From Actinokineospora baliensis (GTDB lineage: Bacteria > Actinomycetota > Actinomycetes > Mycobacteriales > Pseudonocardiaceae), in NCBI RefSeq assembly GCF_016907695.1, contig NZ_JAFBCK010000001.1:1612001-1676000 (forward strand): 64,000 bases of DNA. Reading direction: 5' to 3'. A program made the position numbers and the translations under genes. Below are positions 34,136 through 42,681 of the stretch, piece by piece. The notes under the pieces were generated by a model, which worked only from the letters and a program-made list of their open reading frames with translations, was not told the DNA's origin and did not search any database. Position 1 is the stretch's first letter. The number at the start of each line of letters is the position of its first letter.

Positions 34136-36129
34136 TCCGCGAGCTGGAACGACGCGTAGGCCAATGCCGGGATGGCGGTCTCGTCGGTCCCGAGCACCTT
34201 CACCTCGAAGGTGTGCCTGCCTGCCTTGAGGCCGCCGTTGGGCAGCGCGATCGTCCACCGACCCCCCACCCCCGGCCCGTCGACGATGGTGGGAATACCG
34301 GCGATCCGTTGCCCGTCCAGCCGGACCTCGACGCCCGCGGTACCCGCCAGGCGCCCGGCCACCTGTTGCCCGACGAAGCCGTCGGTGCTGACCTCGATCA
34401 CCATCCGGCCGCGGGGGACGTTCGCGCCCTCTTGGATCAAGTTCCCCGCAGCGGCGAAGAAGGTGATCCCCGGCTCGGGAAGCGCGGGTTTGGGCCTGGG
34501 AAGGGGAACGTCAGTACCGCTGCCAGCCGCTGGTGACACGGCGCCATCAGGCGCGGTTAGCTCGAGAGCGACGTTGACGACAGCCGTCGCTGCTTGACCT
34601 CTATGAAGAGGCCCGCGCACCTGAAGCGGCAGGGTCTTACCGTCATCGCCTAGTACGAGTGCTTCAGGTGGGACGTCGGCGACGATCGGGTAGCGCACCC
34701 CTCGTGACATCGGCTGACCAGGGACGGCAGGTCGTGCGGGGAAGATGGCACCGCCGACCTCGATGCTGAAGGTGTCTGCGGTCGCGTCGCCGGGCCTGTT
34801 CTGCGGAACCAACACCGCGCGAACCTGCGCGCCCTTGTTCCCGCTTAGGCGAGTGCCGGTAGCCGAGGTGATCAACGTGGCCTCGGGTGGGACCACAACA
34901 CGGCCCGCGTCCACGGGCGGCGGCACTACGAGAGTCGGGACAGTCGTAGGCGCTCCGATGAACCCCACCAGGCTGACCGCCGCGTAGGTGCTGCCCCGTG
35001 CGCCTACGAACCCCACGAGCGCCGTGGCCTCACGCCATGCCGGAAGAACATTGGCAGCGCCAACCAGAGAGCCGTTCTGCAGCACTTGGATGCCCGCTTC
35101 GGTGAAGACGACCTCCCAGCGGACCGAGACCCCGATCTCGGGCGGCATGGTCGACCCGACGGCGCTGCCTCTCGCATTGCGCGGTGTTCCAGGAGCGACC
35201 AGGACCCCCACATCGGTGGTCGAGTCCCCTTGGGCCGCTATCCACACCCGGATGGCACCGGGCGGAAGTGCGGGATCGTCAGCAGCGCTACCCGAGGGGT
35301 TGGGCGCCAACTTGTCGGCGGTGGGGCCACCGATCAGGTCGGCGGGTCCTGGTACCAAGTCCAGGGTCAGGATGCCGCCGAGACCGACGTGGTCGGTCTC
35401 CACGACGAACCTGCCGTACTCGCCGTTGACTGGGGTATCGCGCAGCGTGAAGAGGGGCCGCGCCCGCAGGGCCACCGGATCCGTTCCGCATTTGGCGCTG
35501 ATGACCAGGCGCCGCCCGTCCTCGCCCTCGCCGCTGGTGGCTTTGCCGCAGCCGTTGGAGCTGGCCAGTTGCCACTTGGCCGGGTCCGGGACCACCCGTG
35601 AGGTGAACCGGTCGTTGAACGACCAGGGTGGGTCGTCGGTGGTCTCTTGCGGCGTACCTGTCGCCTTCGTGGGTGCGGACCTCTGGCCGTAAGAGTCGAC
35701 TGCGCGGACCTCTATGTCGTAGGCCGTGTTGTTGTCCAAGCCGTCCAGTTGTATCGACGGCAGTGCCACCAACCGGGAGTACTCCATCGTCCCCATACGG
35801 CCCCACCGCACGTCGTAGCCCGCGGTGGTCTTCGTCTGATCGGACAGCCACCGGACCTTCAGCCGCTGGGGGCCCGCGCTGATGGAGATCAGCGAAGGCG
35901 GCTCGGGCTTCCCGCCAGGGGTGGGCACCACGACCCCGTCCGCCGCGAACTGCTTCACAGCGGTCTGCGGTGGTGGAACCGGAGGAGTTGTCGGCCCAGC
36001 GTCCTCCTCCGGCGGCGTGCGCAGCAGGAGGACCGCTCCCACGAGCACGGCCAAGCCCGCGGCGATGGCCGCGATCCGGCGCGCCCGGTTGGGGGGAACC
36101 GGGGCGGGCAAGGGCTCCGGGTGATCCAC
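34132..36129 (-). CDS. Membrane-anchored FN3-containing extracytoplasmic protein
   Basis: A protein of 665 residues. The short basic N-terminus leads into one membrane helix (about 17-38), then a Pro-rich linker and a fibronectin type III domain (about 75-160: LKVRWLSDQTKTTAGYDVRWG, LDGLDNNTAYDIEVRAVDSYG). A jelly-roll/concanavalin-like beta domain (about 170-400) and a C-terminal Ig-like domain (about 530-665) follow. No catalytic motif is visible, so a binding or structural role outside the membrane is likely. The start is the GTG at 36129. Unusual TA-rich codons occur at 34580-35000 and 35690-35760. Confidence 0.65.
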   Translation of the reverse strand: MDHPEPLPAPVPPNRARRIAAIAAGLAVLVGAVLLLRTPPEEDAGPTTPPVPPPQTAVKQFAADGVVVPTPGGKPEPPSLISISAGPQRLKVRWLSDQTKTTAGYDVRWGRMGTMEYSRLVALPSIQLDGLDNNTAYDIEVRAVDSYGQRSAPTKATGTPQETTDDPPWSFNDRFTSRVVPDPAKWQLASSNGCGKATSGEGEDGRRLVISAKCGTDPVALRARPLFTLRDTPVNGEYGRFVVETDHVGLGGILTLDLVPGPADLIGGPTADKLAPNPSGSAADDPALPPGAIRVWIAAQGDSTTDVGVLVAPGTPRNARGSAVGSTMPPEIGVSVRWEVVFTEAGIQVLQNGSLVGAANVLPAWREATALVGFVGARGSTYAAVSLVGFIGAPTTVPTLVVPPPVDAGRVVVPPEATLITSATGTRLSGNKGAQVRAVLVPQNRPGDATADTFSIEVGGAIFPARPAVPGQPMSRGVRYPIVADVPPEALVLGDDGKTLPLQVRGPLHRGQAATAVVNVALELTAPDGAVSPAAGSGTDVPLPRPKPALPEPGITFFAAAGNLIQEGANVPRGRMVIEVSTDGFVGQQVAGRLAGTAGVEVRLDGQRIAGIPTIVDGPGVGGRWTIALPNGGLKAGRHTFEVKVLGTDETAIPALAYASFQLAD

Positions 36130-36198
36130 CGGCCCAACCTAGGCGCCCGGACCGGACTCCCAAAGGTTCGTTGCCGAGCCGATACCTCGGCCTGGCCC

Positions 36199-37176
36199 TC
36201 AGTCCGGCAGTACGGGCAGGTTCACCACGGCCATGTCGCCGTCGAACCCGGTCACGCGTCCGCCGCGGGTGCCGACCAGGCGCAGTTCCTCCATCGGATC
36301 CGCGCCCGCCAGGTCCACCATCGCCTGCGCCCGGCCTGCCGTGCGGTAGCCGTCGAAGGTGACCCGGCCTGCGTGGCCGGAGTGCACGGTCGCGCCCAGC
36401 GAGCCGGTTGACGCCAACGCACCCCTGGCCGCGCCGAGCCTGCCCAGGGCATCGTCGACGGCGTCCAACAGCGCGGGCCGGTTGCCCTCGCACATCGCCA
36501 GCACCAACTCGGGCCTGCTGCCCGCCACCCGGGTCCCGTCGCTGAACGAGCCAGCCGCCAGAGCCATCGCAAGAGGCCCGCCATCGGCCCCACACGCGGC
36601 CAAGACCGCTGCCATGACGTGGGGGAGGTGCGAGATCCGTGCCACCGCCGCATCGTGCTCTTGCGTCGTTGTCGGCACTACGCCCGCGCCGCAGTCCAGC
36701 GCCAGTTGGGCGGCCTCACGCCACGCGGGCAGGCTGGTTTCCTCGTCCGCAGTGACCACCCAGGCGGCATCCTCGAACAGAGCCGCTGAACTGGCCTCCC
36801 AACCCGAGACAGACTTACCTGCCATCGGGTGGCCTCCCGCGAACCTCGTCGACGGCGCGTACTTGGCGACCGCCTCGGCAACAGGGCCCTTGACGCTCAC
36901 CACGTCCGTCAGCAGGCACTCCGGAGCTAGATCGCCCACCTTGCGGAGGATGCCGTCGACGGCGGGTAGGGGCACAGCGATCACCACCAAGGCGTCCTCC
37001 GCCGCGGCCCGGCGCAAGGCCGTGTCCACGTCGACGACGGTGAAGCCCTCCGCGATCGCGCTTTGCGCGTCCGCGTTCGACCCCGTCGCACCCCACACGT
37101 CCCGTCCGGCCGCCGCTGCCGCCCGCAAGACGGAACCGCCGATGAGTCCCAGCCCGACCACGCACACCGATCGCAT
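36199..37176 (-). CDS. tyrA: Prephenate dehydrogenase
   Basis: A protein of 325 residues. The N-terminal Rossmann motif is GLGLIGGS (8-15), and the catalytic histidine H116 lies in GGHPMAGK. The helical dimerisation domain follows, with SHLPHVMAAVLAACG and SFSDGTRVAGSRPELV typical of TyrA. It converts prephenate to 4-hydroxyphenylpyruvate in tyrosine synthesis. The ATG at 37176 fits the Rossmann start; a GTG at 37203 is possible. No other aromatic pathway gene adjoins it, but a HisC/Pat-like aminotransferase for the next step is at 5.1 kb. Rare codons cluster at 36620-36900. Confidence 0.9.
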   Translation of the reverse strand: MRSVCVVGLGLIGGSVLRAAAAAGRDVWGATGSNADAQSAIAEGFTVVDVDTALRRAAAEDALVVIAVPLPAVDGILRKVGDLAPECLLTDVVSVKGPVAEAVAKYAPSTRFAGGHPMAGKSVSGWEASSAALFEDAAWVVTADEETSLPAWREAAQLALDCGAGVVPTTTQEHDAAVARISHLPHVMAAVLAACGADGGPLAMALAAGSFSDGTRVAGSRPELVLAMCEGNRPALLDAVDDALGRLGAARGALASTGSLGATVHSGHAGRVTFDGYRTAGRAQAMVDLAGADPMEELRLVGTRGGRVTGFDGDMAVVNLPVLPD

Positions 37177-37206
37177 GTAGCCGGATTGTGCCGTATGGAT
37201 CACCTG

Positions 37207-38442
37207 TCAGCGCAGTACGTCCAAAGCGAACGCAGCGTAAGTGCTCACTCCGTGCGGTAGTGCCGACTCGTCGAAGTGGACGCGGTTGGAGTGGTTGGGC
37301 GCAGCTTCGGCCGGGTCGACCCCGGGCGGGCAGGCCCCTAGGAACGCCATCGCGCCAGGCACGCGCTGAAGCACGTAGGACCAGTCCTCGGCGCCCATAA
37401 GCGGGTTCGTCATCGGGTTGACGTGTCCGTTGCCGAGGGTGGCCCGCGCGATGTCGTGCACGCGGCCCGCGACCTCGTCGTCGTTGACGGTCACGGGGTA
37501 GCCCGCGTCGACCACGAAGCTGATCGTGCAGCCGTGGGCCGCGGCGATCTGCTCGCACACCCGCGGGATCTCGGCCAGCATCGTCGCCCGCGACGCCTCC
37601 GACAGCGCCCGCAGCGTGCCTTCCAGCTCCGCGGTCTCCGGGATGATGTTCGAGGTCGTCCCGGCGGTGATCCGCGAGATGGTCACGACCGTCGGCTCGA
37701 ACACGCTGATCCGCCTGGTCACCACGGTCTGCAGGGCGCCGACCATGGCCGCTGCGGCGGGCACCGGGTCGACCGCGTCGGACGGGTTGGAGGCGTGCCC
37801 GCCCTTGCCGGTCACGGTGATGGTGAACGAGTTCGCGCTCGCCATGATCGGGCCGGGCCTGCACCGCAGCACCCCGGAGGTCTCCTTCGAGGTGATGTGC
37901 AGCGCGAGCGCCTGGTCCACCGGCCGGTCGGCCACGTCGAGCAGGCCCTCGTCGAGCATGAACTTCGCGCCGTAGTGGCCTTCCTCGCCGGGCTGGAACA
38001 TGAACACGACGGTCCCGGCCAGCTGGTCGCGGCGGTCGGTGAGCAGCCGCGCGGCCGAGGCCAGCATCGCCACGTGCGTGTCGTGGCCGCAGGCGTGCAT
38101 GCTGCCCTCGATCCGGGACGCGTAGTCAAGACCGGTGTCCTCTTGCAGCGGCAGTGCGTCCATGTCGCCGCGCAGCAGCACGGTCGGACCGGGCCGGGCG
38201 CCTTCAAGCACCCCGATGACGGAACCGACCTTCTCCCCGGTGTGCACGCGTAGGTCCAGATCCGCGAGAGAGCTGAGCACCGCAGCCTGCGTAAGAGGCA
38301 GTTCTAGGCCCTGCTCCGGGTTCTGGTGGAGCTGCCTGCGCAGGGCGACCGTCTTGGGCTGGAGGGCGTGCGCTGCTTCGAGGAGGCCGCTGAACCGGGG
38401 GTCGCCCGCCAGCGGTGAGGAGGCCGGAGCCTGGTTCGTCAT
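37207..38442 (-). CDS. M20-family amidohydrolase/peptidase
   Basis: A protein of 411 residues with M20D features: LRRQLHQNPEQGLELPLT at the start, RGDMDALP with the metal aspartate, HACGHDTHVAMLASAARLL, FQPGEEGHYGAKFMLDEG, and a dimerisation domain with GKGGHASNPSDAVDPV. Members release amino acids from N-acyl or aminoacyl conjugates (hippurate, IAA-amino acid, N-acetyl-diaminopimelate). The ATG at 38442 lies in a short divergent region with the tadA-associated gene. The substrate cannot be told from sequence. Confidence 0.9.
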   Translation of the reverse strand: MTNQAPASSPLAGDPRFSGLLEAAHALQPKTVALRRQLHQNPEQGLELPLTQAAVLSSLADLDLRVHTGEKVGSVIGVLEGARPGPTVLLRGDMDALPLQEDTGLDYASRIEGSMHACGHDTHVAMLASAARLLTDRRDQLAGTVVFMFQPGEEGHYGAKFMLDEGLLDVADRPVDQALALHITSKETSGVLRCRPGPIMASANSFTITVTGKGGHASNPSDAVDPVPAAAAMVGALQTVVTRRISVFEPTVVTISRITAGTTSNIIPETAELEGTLRALSEASRATMLAEIPRVCEQIAAAHGCTISFVVDAGYPVTVNDDEVAGRVHDIARATLGNGHVNPMTNPLMGAEDWSYVLQRVPGAMAFLGACPPGVDPAEAAPNHSNRVHFDESALPHGVSTYAAFALDVLR

Positions 38443-38519
38443 TTCTCGATAGTGTCATCGAGGCCCGGTATGGGGGACTGCTTCTTCCGGGTGACCTCCC
38501 GGCGGAATACGGTGTGTGC

Positions 38520-39005
38520 ATGTCGGGAGAGGAGCCGGTACCGGGCTTCGGGGTTGCGGTCGTCCGCGAGGACGGCAAGTGGCGGTGCGATCCGATGGAC
38601 AGCACCGCCTTGCGCGAGCTCGATGCCGCGATCACCGAGCTGCGCAAGACCCGCTCCACCGGGGCGGTATTCGGATTGTTGGCCATCGACGACGAGTTCT
38701 TCCTCGTGCTGCGGCCCAGTCCGGGCGGGGTGGCCCTGCTGCTGTCGGACGCCGCGGCGGCGCTGGACTACGACATCGCCGCCGACGCGCTCGACGTGCT
38801 GCGGGTCGACCCGCCCGAGGACGAGGACGAGGTGTGGCCGGAGGGGTCGCTCGACATCCTCGCCGACCTCGGCCTGCCTGCCCCGGAGCTGCAGGTGATC
38901 ATCGATGAGATCGACCTGTACCCGGACGAGCAGTTGCAGATGATCGCCCAGCGCTGCGGGTTCGCCGCGGAGTTGACCAAGCACCTGGACACCATCCTGC
39001 AGTGA
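38520..39005 (+). CDS. tRNA adenosine deaminase-associated protein
   Basis: A protein of 161 residues that almost always precedes tadA in actinobacteria. It has an N-terminal beta domain (VAVVREDGKWRC, TGAVFGLLAIDDEFFLVLRPSPGGVALLLSD) and a helical acidic C-terminus (LDILADLGLPAPELQVIIDEIDLYPDEQLQMIAQRCGF). Its role is unknown; co-conservation suggests it supports TadA. The ATG at 38520 is the best fit to the family start. Its stop overlaps the GTG of tadA (GTGA). Confidence 0.85.
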   Translation: MSGEEPVPGFGVAVVREDGKWRCDPMDSTALRELDAAITELRKTRSTGAVFGLLAIDDEFFLVLRPSPGGVALLLSDAAAALDYDIAADALDVLRVDPPEDEDEVWPEGSLDILADLGLPAPELQVIIDEIDLYPDEQLQMIAQRCGFAAELTKHLDTILQ

Positions 39006-39466
39006 ACACCGGCGCTGACCTGGACGAACTGGTCCGCGCCGCGCTGGTGGCGGCCCGCGCGGCCCCGGCGAGCGGCGACGTCCCGATCGGTGCCGTCGTC
39101 TTCGGCCCCGACGGCGCGCCGCTGGCCGCGGCGTGCAACGCCCGCGAGGCGCTCGGCGATCCGACCGCGCACGCCGAGGTGCTGGCCCTGCGCGCGGCCG
39201 CTGCCGCGCACGGCGACGGCTGGCGGCTGACCGGCTGCACGCTGGCGGTCACCGTCGAGCCGTGCACCATGTGCGCCGGGGCGGCCGTGCTGGCCAGGGT
39301 CGAGCGCGTCGTGTTCGGTGCGTGGGAGCCGAAGACCGGCGCTGTTGGCTCATTGTGGGATGTTGTGCGGGACCGCAGGCTGACCCACCGGCCGCAGGTG
39401 GTCGGTGGGGTTCTCGAAGCCGAGTGCGCGGCGCTCATCGCGGAGTTCTTCGCCACCCGGCGTTAA
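39002..39466 (+). CDS. tadA: tRNA-specific adenosine deaminase
   Basis: A protein of 154 residues. Zinc and catalytic residues are H57 and E59 in HAE, and C88 and C91 in PCTMC. It deaminates A34 to inosine in tRNA-Arg(ACG), whose gene is at 11240, so this single tRNA can read CGU, CGC and CGA. Translationally coupled to the upstream accessory gene; the arrangement with tRNA-Ser(CGA) downstream is common in actinobacteria. Essential in most bacteria. Confidence 0.95.
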   Translation: MNTGADLDELVRAALVAARAAPASGDVPIGAVVFGPDGAPLAAACNAREALGDPTAHAEVLALRAAAAAHGDGWRLTGCTLAVTVEPCTMCAGAAVLARVERVVFGAWEPKTGAVGSLWDVVRDRRLTHRPQVVGGVLEAECAALIAEFFATRR

Positions 39467-39545
39467 TAGTGATGTGAGTCACAATGATGTGGATTCACCC
39501 GTCTCGGCGGACACCCCAGTGGTGTCGGCGAACGGAGGAATGGCG

Positions 39546-39758
39546 ATGAGCGTGTTCGACAAGGCCAAGGACAAGGCCGAGCAGGTGGTCGGCGAGGTCA
39601 AGGAGAAGCTCGGCCACGCGACCGGCAACCGCGACCTGGAGGCGTCCGGCAAGGCGGACCAGGTGAGCGGTGAGGCCAAGGAGGCGGGGCACACGCTCCG
39701 CGACAAGGTCGCCGGTGCGGTCCACGACGCCAAGGACCGTCTGGACAACCGGCGCTGA
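39546..39758 (+). CDS. CsbD-family stress protein
   Basis: A protein of 70 residues, highly charged, with the CsbD pattern DKAKDKAEQVVGEVKEKLGHATGNRDLEASGKADQ split over two helices. Family members are small abundant proteins induced by general stress (SigB-type regulons). The ATG at 39546 is chosen over the one at 39540 because GGAGGA ends six bases before it. A strong terminator follows. Confidence 0.85.
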   Translation: MSVFDKAKDKAEQVVGEVKEKLGHATGNRDLEASGKADQVSGEAKEAGHTLRDKVAGAVHDAKDRLDNRR

Positions 39759-39769
39759 CCTCCTGATCA

Positions 39770-39804
39770 CGGGCCCGCCTCCTATCCCCCGGGAGGCGGG
39801 CCCG
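39770..39804 (+). terminator. Hairpin terminator of csbD-like gene
   Basis: CGGGCCCGCCTCC (39770-39782) pairs with GGAGGCGGGCCCG (39792-39804) across a nine-base loop. Confidence 0.8.
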
Positions 39805-39860
39805 CACTCGTTAGGGAACCCGATCGTCGCAGGGCCGACGGGGTCTGTAGTCTCTTCTGC

Positions 39861-39950
39861 GGTGGCGTGTCCGAGCGGCCGAAGGAGCGCGCCTCGAAAG
39901 CGCGTGACGGTTCACCCCGTCCGTGGGTTCAAATCCCACCGCCACCGCCA
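39861..39950 (+). tRNA. tRNA-Ser (CGA anticodon)
   Basis: A class II tRNA of 90 nt including an encoded CCA (39948-39950). Acceptor GGTGGCG (39861-39867) pairs with CGCCACC (39940-39946). The anticodon loop CTCGAAA (39893-39899) is closed by CGCGC/GCGCG and gives anticodon CGA. A long variable arm is present. Confidence 0.95.
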
Positions 39951-39957
39951 AGCTCTC

Positions 39958-39988
39958 AGAGGGTCGGACAGCCACTGTCCGACCCTCT
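39958..39988 (+). terminator. Terminator after tRNA-Ser(CGA)
   Basis: AGAGGGTCGGACAG (39958-39971) pairs perfectly with CTGTCCGACCCTCT (39975-39988) over a 3-base loop, followed by TTGGCTTTTC. It may also serve the convergent leftward operon that ends at 39996. Confidence 0.85.
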
Positions 39989-39995
39989 TGGCTTT

Positions 39996-40931
39996 TCAGC
40001 ACAGGCGCCGATCGGCCTTGGCGGGTTTGTGGCCCTGCCGTTCGATACCCGAGAGGTGGTCGGCGAAAGCCCGATCCCACCCCGCGCTGTCGGCGAGGAA
40101 GTCGTCCACCGCGTCAGCCAGCTCCCGGCACAGGGCGGGGCTGCCGTCGCGCATGGCGATGCCGTAGCGCTCGTCGTTCATCGGGAAGCCGAACTGGTCG
40201 TTGGCCCACGTGGCCGACTCCACCTTGGGGCCCGCGTTCTTCGCGTAGGCGCTCGCGCTGTACGCGCTCAGGATGCTCTGGTCGGTGACCATGCCGGTGA
40301 CGGCGAGGTCGTTCGGGTTGTTGAACCGGTCGAAGCACTCCCGCTGGGTCGCGCGCACCGGGGTCTCGTCGCTGCTGGGCACCGCGGACCTGCGGAGGTA
40401 CTCCTCGGCCGTGGTCCCGACGGAGGCGCACAGGAACTTGACCGTCCCGCGTTCGACGTTCACCGACAGCAGGTCCTTGATCTTGGACCGGTTGAACATC
40501 ACGCCGGAGACGTCGAGGAAGTACGGCCCGGCGAAGTCCAGCACGTCGCTGCGGGACGCGGTGCCGTTCTCAGAGCTCTTGCCGTCCATCGAGTAGTTCG
40601 CGATGACCAGGTCGACCTTCCCGCTGACCAACCAGGGTTCGCGCTGACCGGGGTCGAGGAACACCGGCTCCCAGGTGAAGCCGTACCGGTCAGCGAGGTA
40701 GTCGGCCAGGGCGACGTCGAAGCCGGACGGCCGCTCGTAGGCGCCCTTCTCCTTGTCCCACTTGCCGAAGCTCCACCCGGGCAGCCTGCCGTTGAACCCG
40801 ATCTTGACGGTCTTGGGCAGGGACATCAGCGCCGGGTTGACGAACCGGTCGGCCACCACCGTGGCCGTGGCCGCGACAACGGCGGCGGCGCTGAGGGAGA
40901 GCAGTCGAACGCGGAGCCGACGGTCGGCCAT
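39996..40931 (-). CDS. Membrane-anchored type II solute-binding protein in caspase/EACC1 operon
   Basis: A protein of 311 residues. The N-terminus is basic followed by one membrane helix (about 8-28), and then a periplasmic-binding-protein fold of the amino-acid-binding (SBP_bac_3) type: VKIGFNGRLPGWSF, SGFDVALADYLADRYGFTWEPVFLD, GKVDLVIANYSMDG, and LDFAGPYFLDVSGVMFNR. No permease or ATPase gene is nearby. Its ATG overlaps the caspase stop (TGATG), so it is the third gene of the EACC1-caspase operon. An extracellular ligand sensor for the caspase is a reasonable inference; uptake is not supported. The start has no strong independent ribosome binding site. Confidence 0.75.
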   Translation of the reverse strand: MADRRLRVRLLSLSAAAVVAATATVVADRFVNPALMSLPKTVKIGFNGRLPGWSFGKWDKEKGAYERPSGFDVALADYLADRYGFTWEPVFLDPGQREPWLVSGKVDLVIANYSMDGKSSENGTASRSDVLDFAGPYFLDVSGVMFNRSKIKDLLSVNVERGTVKFLCASVGTTAEEYLRRSAVPSSDETPVRATQRECFDRFNNPNDLAVTGMVTDQSILSAYSASAYAKNAGPKVESATWANDQFGFPMNDERYGIAMRDGSPALCRELADAVDDFLADSAGWDRAFADHLSGIERQGHKPAKADRRLC

Positions 40932-42118
40932 CAGACCTTCTTCCCGGTTGTCGAGCTGTGCGCGACGCGTTGCGCGGTGGCGCTGAGCGCCCCGATCGCC
41001 GCGCCAGCGATGATGGCGTGCGGCAGGTACCAGCTCGACCACCACAACGCCACGCTTGCGGCCAGCGCGGCGACCAGGCCGGTCGAGATCGCCCACCAGT
41101 CCGGCTGCCGCCGCCGGGCCAAGGTGATGGGGACCTGGCTGGTCCGGCTGCCATCGAGGTCTTTCAATACGCGTGACGCCTCGCTGCTGACCAACTTGCT
41201 GTCGTCGCTTAGCGCCTTGGTCAGCTCGGCGCGACTCGCCGCTTGCACGGCAGGGCTTCCGGTCCTATAGATGGGGCCGAGTTCGCGGATCCCTCGCGCC
41301 CGCACGGTGTAGTTCTCGCTCTCAAGGTCCTCCTGGACCTGTTCGGGCAGCGACCAAGTGGCGTTGTTCGCGCGGTTCCGCACCAATGCGAGGTGTTCGA
41401 TGCTGTCGGTCATGTGCTGGTGCGGCGACGGGAGGTGGTTGTCGATGAGGGTCTTACGCAAGTGGGGGAAGACCTTCGGCAGCGACAGCATCTCTCCCTG
41501 CCCCTCTATGCCGTTCGACAGCAACTCCAGCAGGGTCCCGGTGAACGCGGTGTTCCGCTCGTTGCTGTGCAAGGCGACTGCGCGGTAGTTCTTACCGACC
41601 GCCGTGAGTGTGTAGGCGCCCTTCACGCTAAGAAGATGTTCGGCCTGCCCGCCCAGCGACTCTCGCAAGGCCCGCCCTGCGAAGCAGGTGTCAACGATGA
41701 CGATCGTGTTGTCCGCAGTGCTCTGGCGGACCGTCTCACGGACATCGTCGTAAGACAGGGCGTCTTGCCACCACCGCCGCTTCGACGTGTCAGTGCCTGG
41801 GAGATAGATGAACAGGTTGTTCGCGTCCGGGTCCCTAGGCAGCGCATGCGCCGCTATATAGACAAGCAGGACGTCTTGGGCTTGGTCGACGGCTTCGTCG
41901 AGCCGCTCGAGGATCCGCGCGCTGTTGGACTCGTCGACCAGTTGGGCGCAGTGCTCGCGGCGGAACCCGCCGTTGTTCTCGTCGACGAGCACGTCGACCA
42001 GGTCGGCGATGTTGTGGCCGATCACCGGCAGCTGGCCACCCGCGTTGGGGTCGGTGTACTTCGTGGTTCCGATGAGGACGGCGCGGGATAACTCAGGATC
42101 GGGTAGGCGCATCGTCAT
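40931..42118 (-). CDS. Caspase-like protease, EACC1-associated type
   Basis: A protein of 395 residues. The N-terminal caspase (C14) domain begins SRAVLIGTTKYTDP. The catalytic histidine is H91 in VYIAAHALPRD and the cysteine C145 in VIVDTCFAGRA, both preserved in their usual strand contexts. After about residue 250 come helices suggestive of two HEAT-like repeats (VRARGIRELGPIYRTG, SSEASRVLKDLDG) and two membrane helices (about 345-390). The caspase would therefore be membrane-tethered. It overlaps EACC1 upstream by about 26 bases and the binding protein downstream by one. Start at ATG 42118 or 42112. Bases 41600-41900 have unusual codons. Confidence 0.85.
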   Translation of the reverse strand: MTMRLPDPELSRAVLIGTTKYTDPNAGGQLPVIGHNIADLVDVLVDENNGGFRREHCAQLVDESNSARILERLDEAVDQAQDVLLVYIAAHALPRDPDANNLFIYLPGTDTSKRRWWQDALSYDDVRETVRQSTADNTIVIVDTCFAGRALRESLGGQAEHLLSVKGAYTLTAVGKNYRAVALHSNERNTAFTGTLLELLSNGIEGQGEMLSLPKVFPHLRKTLIDNHLPSPHQHMTDSIEHLALVRNRANNATWSLPEQVQEDLESENYTVRARGIRELGPIYRTGSPAVQAASRAELTKALSDDSKLVSSEASRVLKDLDGSRTSQVPITLARRRQPDWWAISTGLVAALAASVALWWSSWYLPHAIIAGAAIGALSATAQRVAHSSTTGKKV

Positions 42119-42485
42119 CCCCGAAGAAGCTCGCGTCCACGCCGTCCACCGCGGGTGGTTCCGGCTCGCCCACGAAGAACCGGACGAGGTCCCCGGCATC
42201 AGTGGTCCGCTGGACCCTGAGCTTGCGGACCCTCCCCGACGGGTCCTCGACGGTCAGCTCCAGATCCGAGTGGCGCTGCCGGTGCCGTTCGGTCAGGAAG
42301 CGCAGGACGGAGTCGGCGACCACGGGCGCGGCGGCGATGGCCGCGGCGATGACGAGCTCAGCACCGAGGGTGCCTTCCTGGACTGGACCTGGGCGGATCC
42401 GCACCCTGCCCCGGAGGTCCTCCTCGTTGCTCAGCCACCGCCACAGGTCCGCGGTGTCCCCCTCCGCTGTGACAAGCAGGTGCAC
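42093..42485 (-). CDS. Effector-associated constant component EACC1
   Basis: A protein of 130 residues from the GTG at 42485, chosen because GGAGAGGAGTGGGA lies just upstream and because the family starts with a strand like VHLLVTAEGD. The open frame continues to 42545 without a good site. The layout is the EACC1 type: short N-terminal alpha/beta segment (ADLWRWLSNEEDLRG), a single hydrophobic helix (about 40-62, GAELVIAAAIAAAPVVADSV) and a C-terminal beta segment (DLELTVEDPSGRVRKLRV). In actinobacterial conflict systems EACC1 is the constant partner encoded beside variable effectors, here a caspase. First gene of the operon. Confidence 0.8.
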   Translation of the reverse strand: MHLLVTAEGDTADLWRWLSNEEDLRGRVRIRPGPVQEGTLGAELVIAAAIAAAPVVADSVLRFLTERHRQRHSDLELTVEDPSGRVRKLRVQRTTDAGDLVRFFVGEPEPPAVDGVDASFFGDDDAPTRS

Positions 42486-42585
42486 TCCCACTCCTCTCCG
42501 TTGTTGGAGATGTCGGGTCCGCTCGTCGGCTGTTACGTTCGACACAGGGTCTCACGAAGATCGTTGCCGGTGTTCCCGCCACGGT

Positions 42586-42647
42586 GCGGTCCTGGCGTCG
42601 CAGGGCGGTCCTGGCGTCGCGGTGCGGTCCCGGCGTCCCGGTGCGGT
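42586..42647. repeat. 19-bp imperfect tandem repeat, about 3.3 copies
   Basis: Units start at 42586, 42605 and 42624, each opening GCGGTCCTGGCGTC or GCGGTCCCGGCGTC, with a partial fourth GCGGT. It lies in the 196-bp divergent region between EACC1 and the XRE-cupin regulator. Confidence 0.75.
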
Positions 42648-42681
42648 AGAACTGCCGGACACGGGGTCGAGGAGGTCGGTG

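Noticed and set aside
39475..39495. TGTGAGTCACA near the csbD-like gene as a Crp-type operator
   Set aside because: The palindrome has a one-base centre instead of six; it may be chance.
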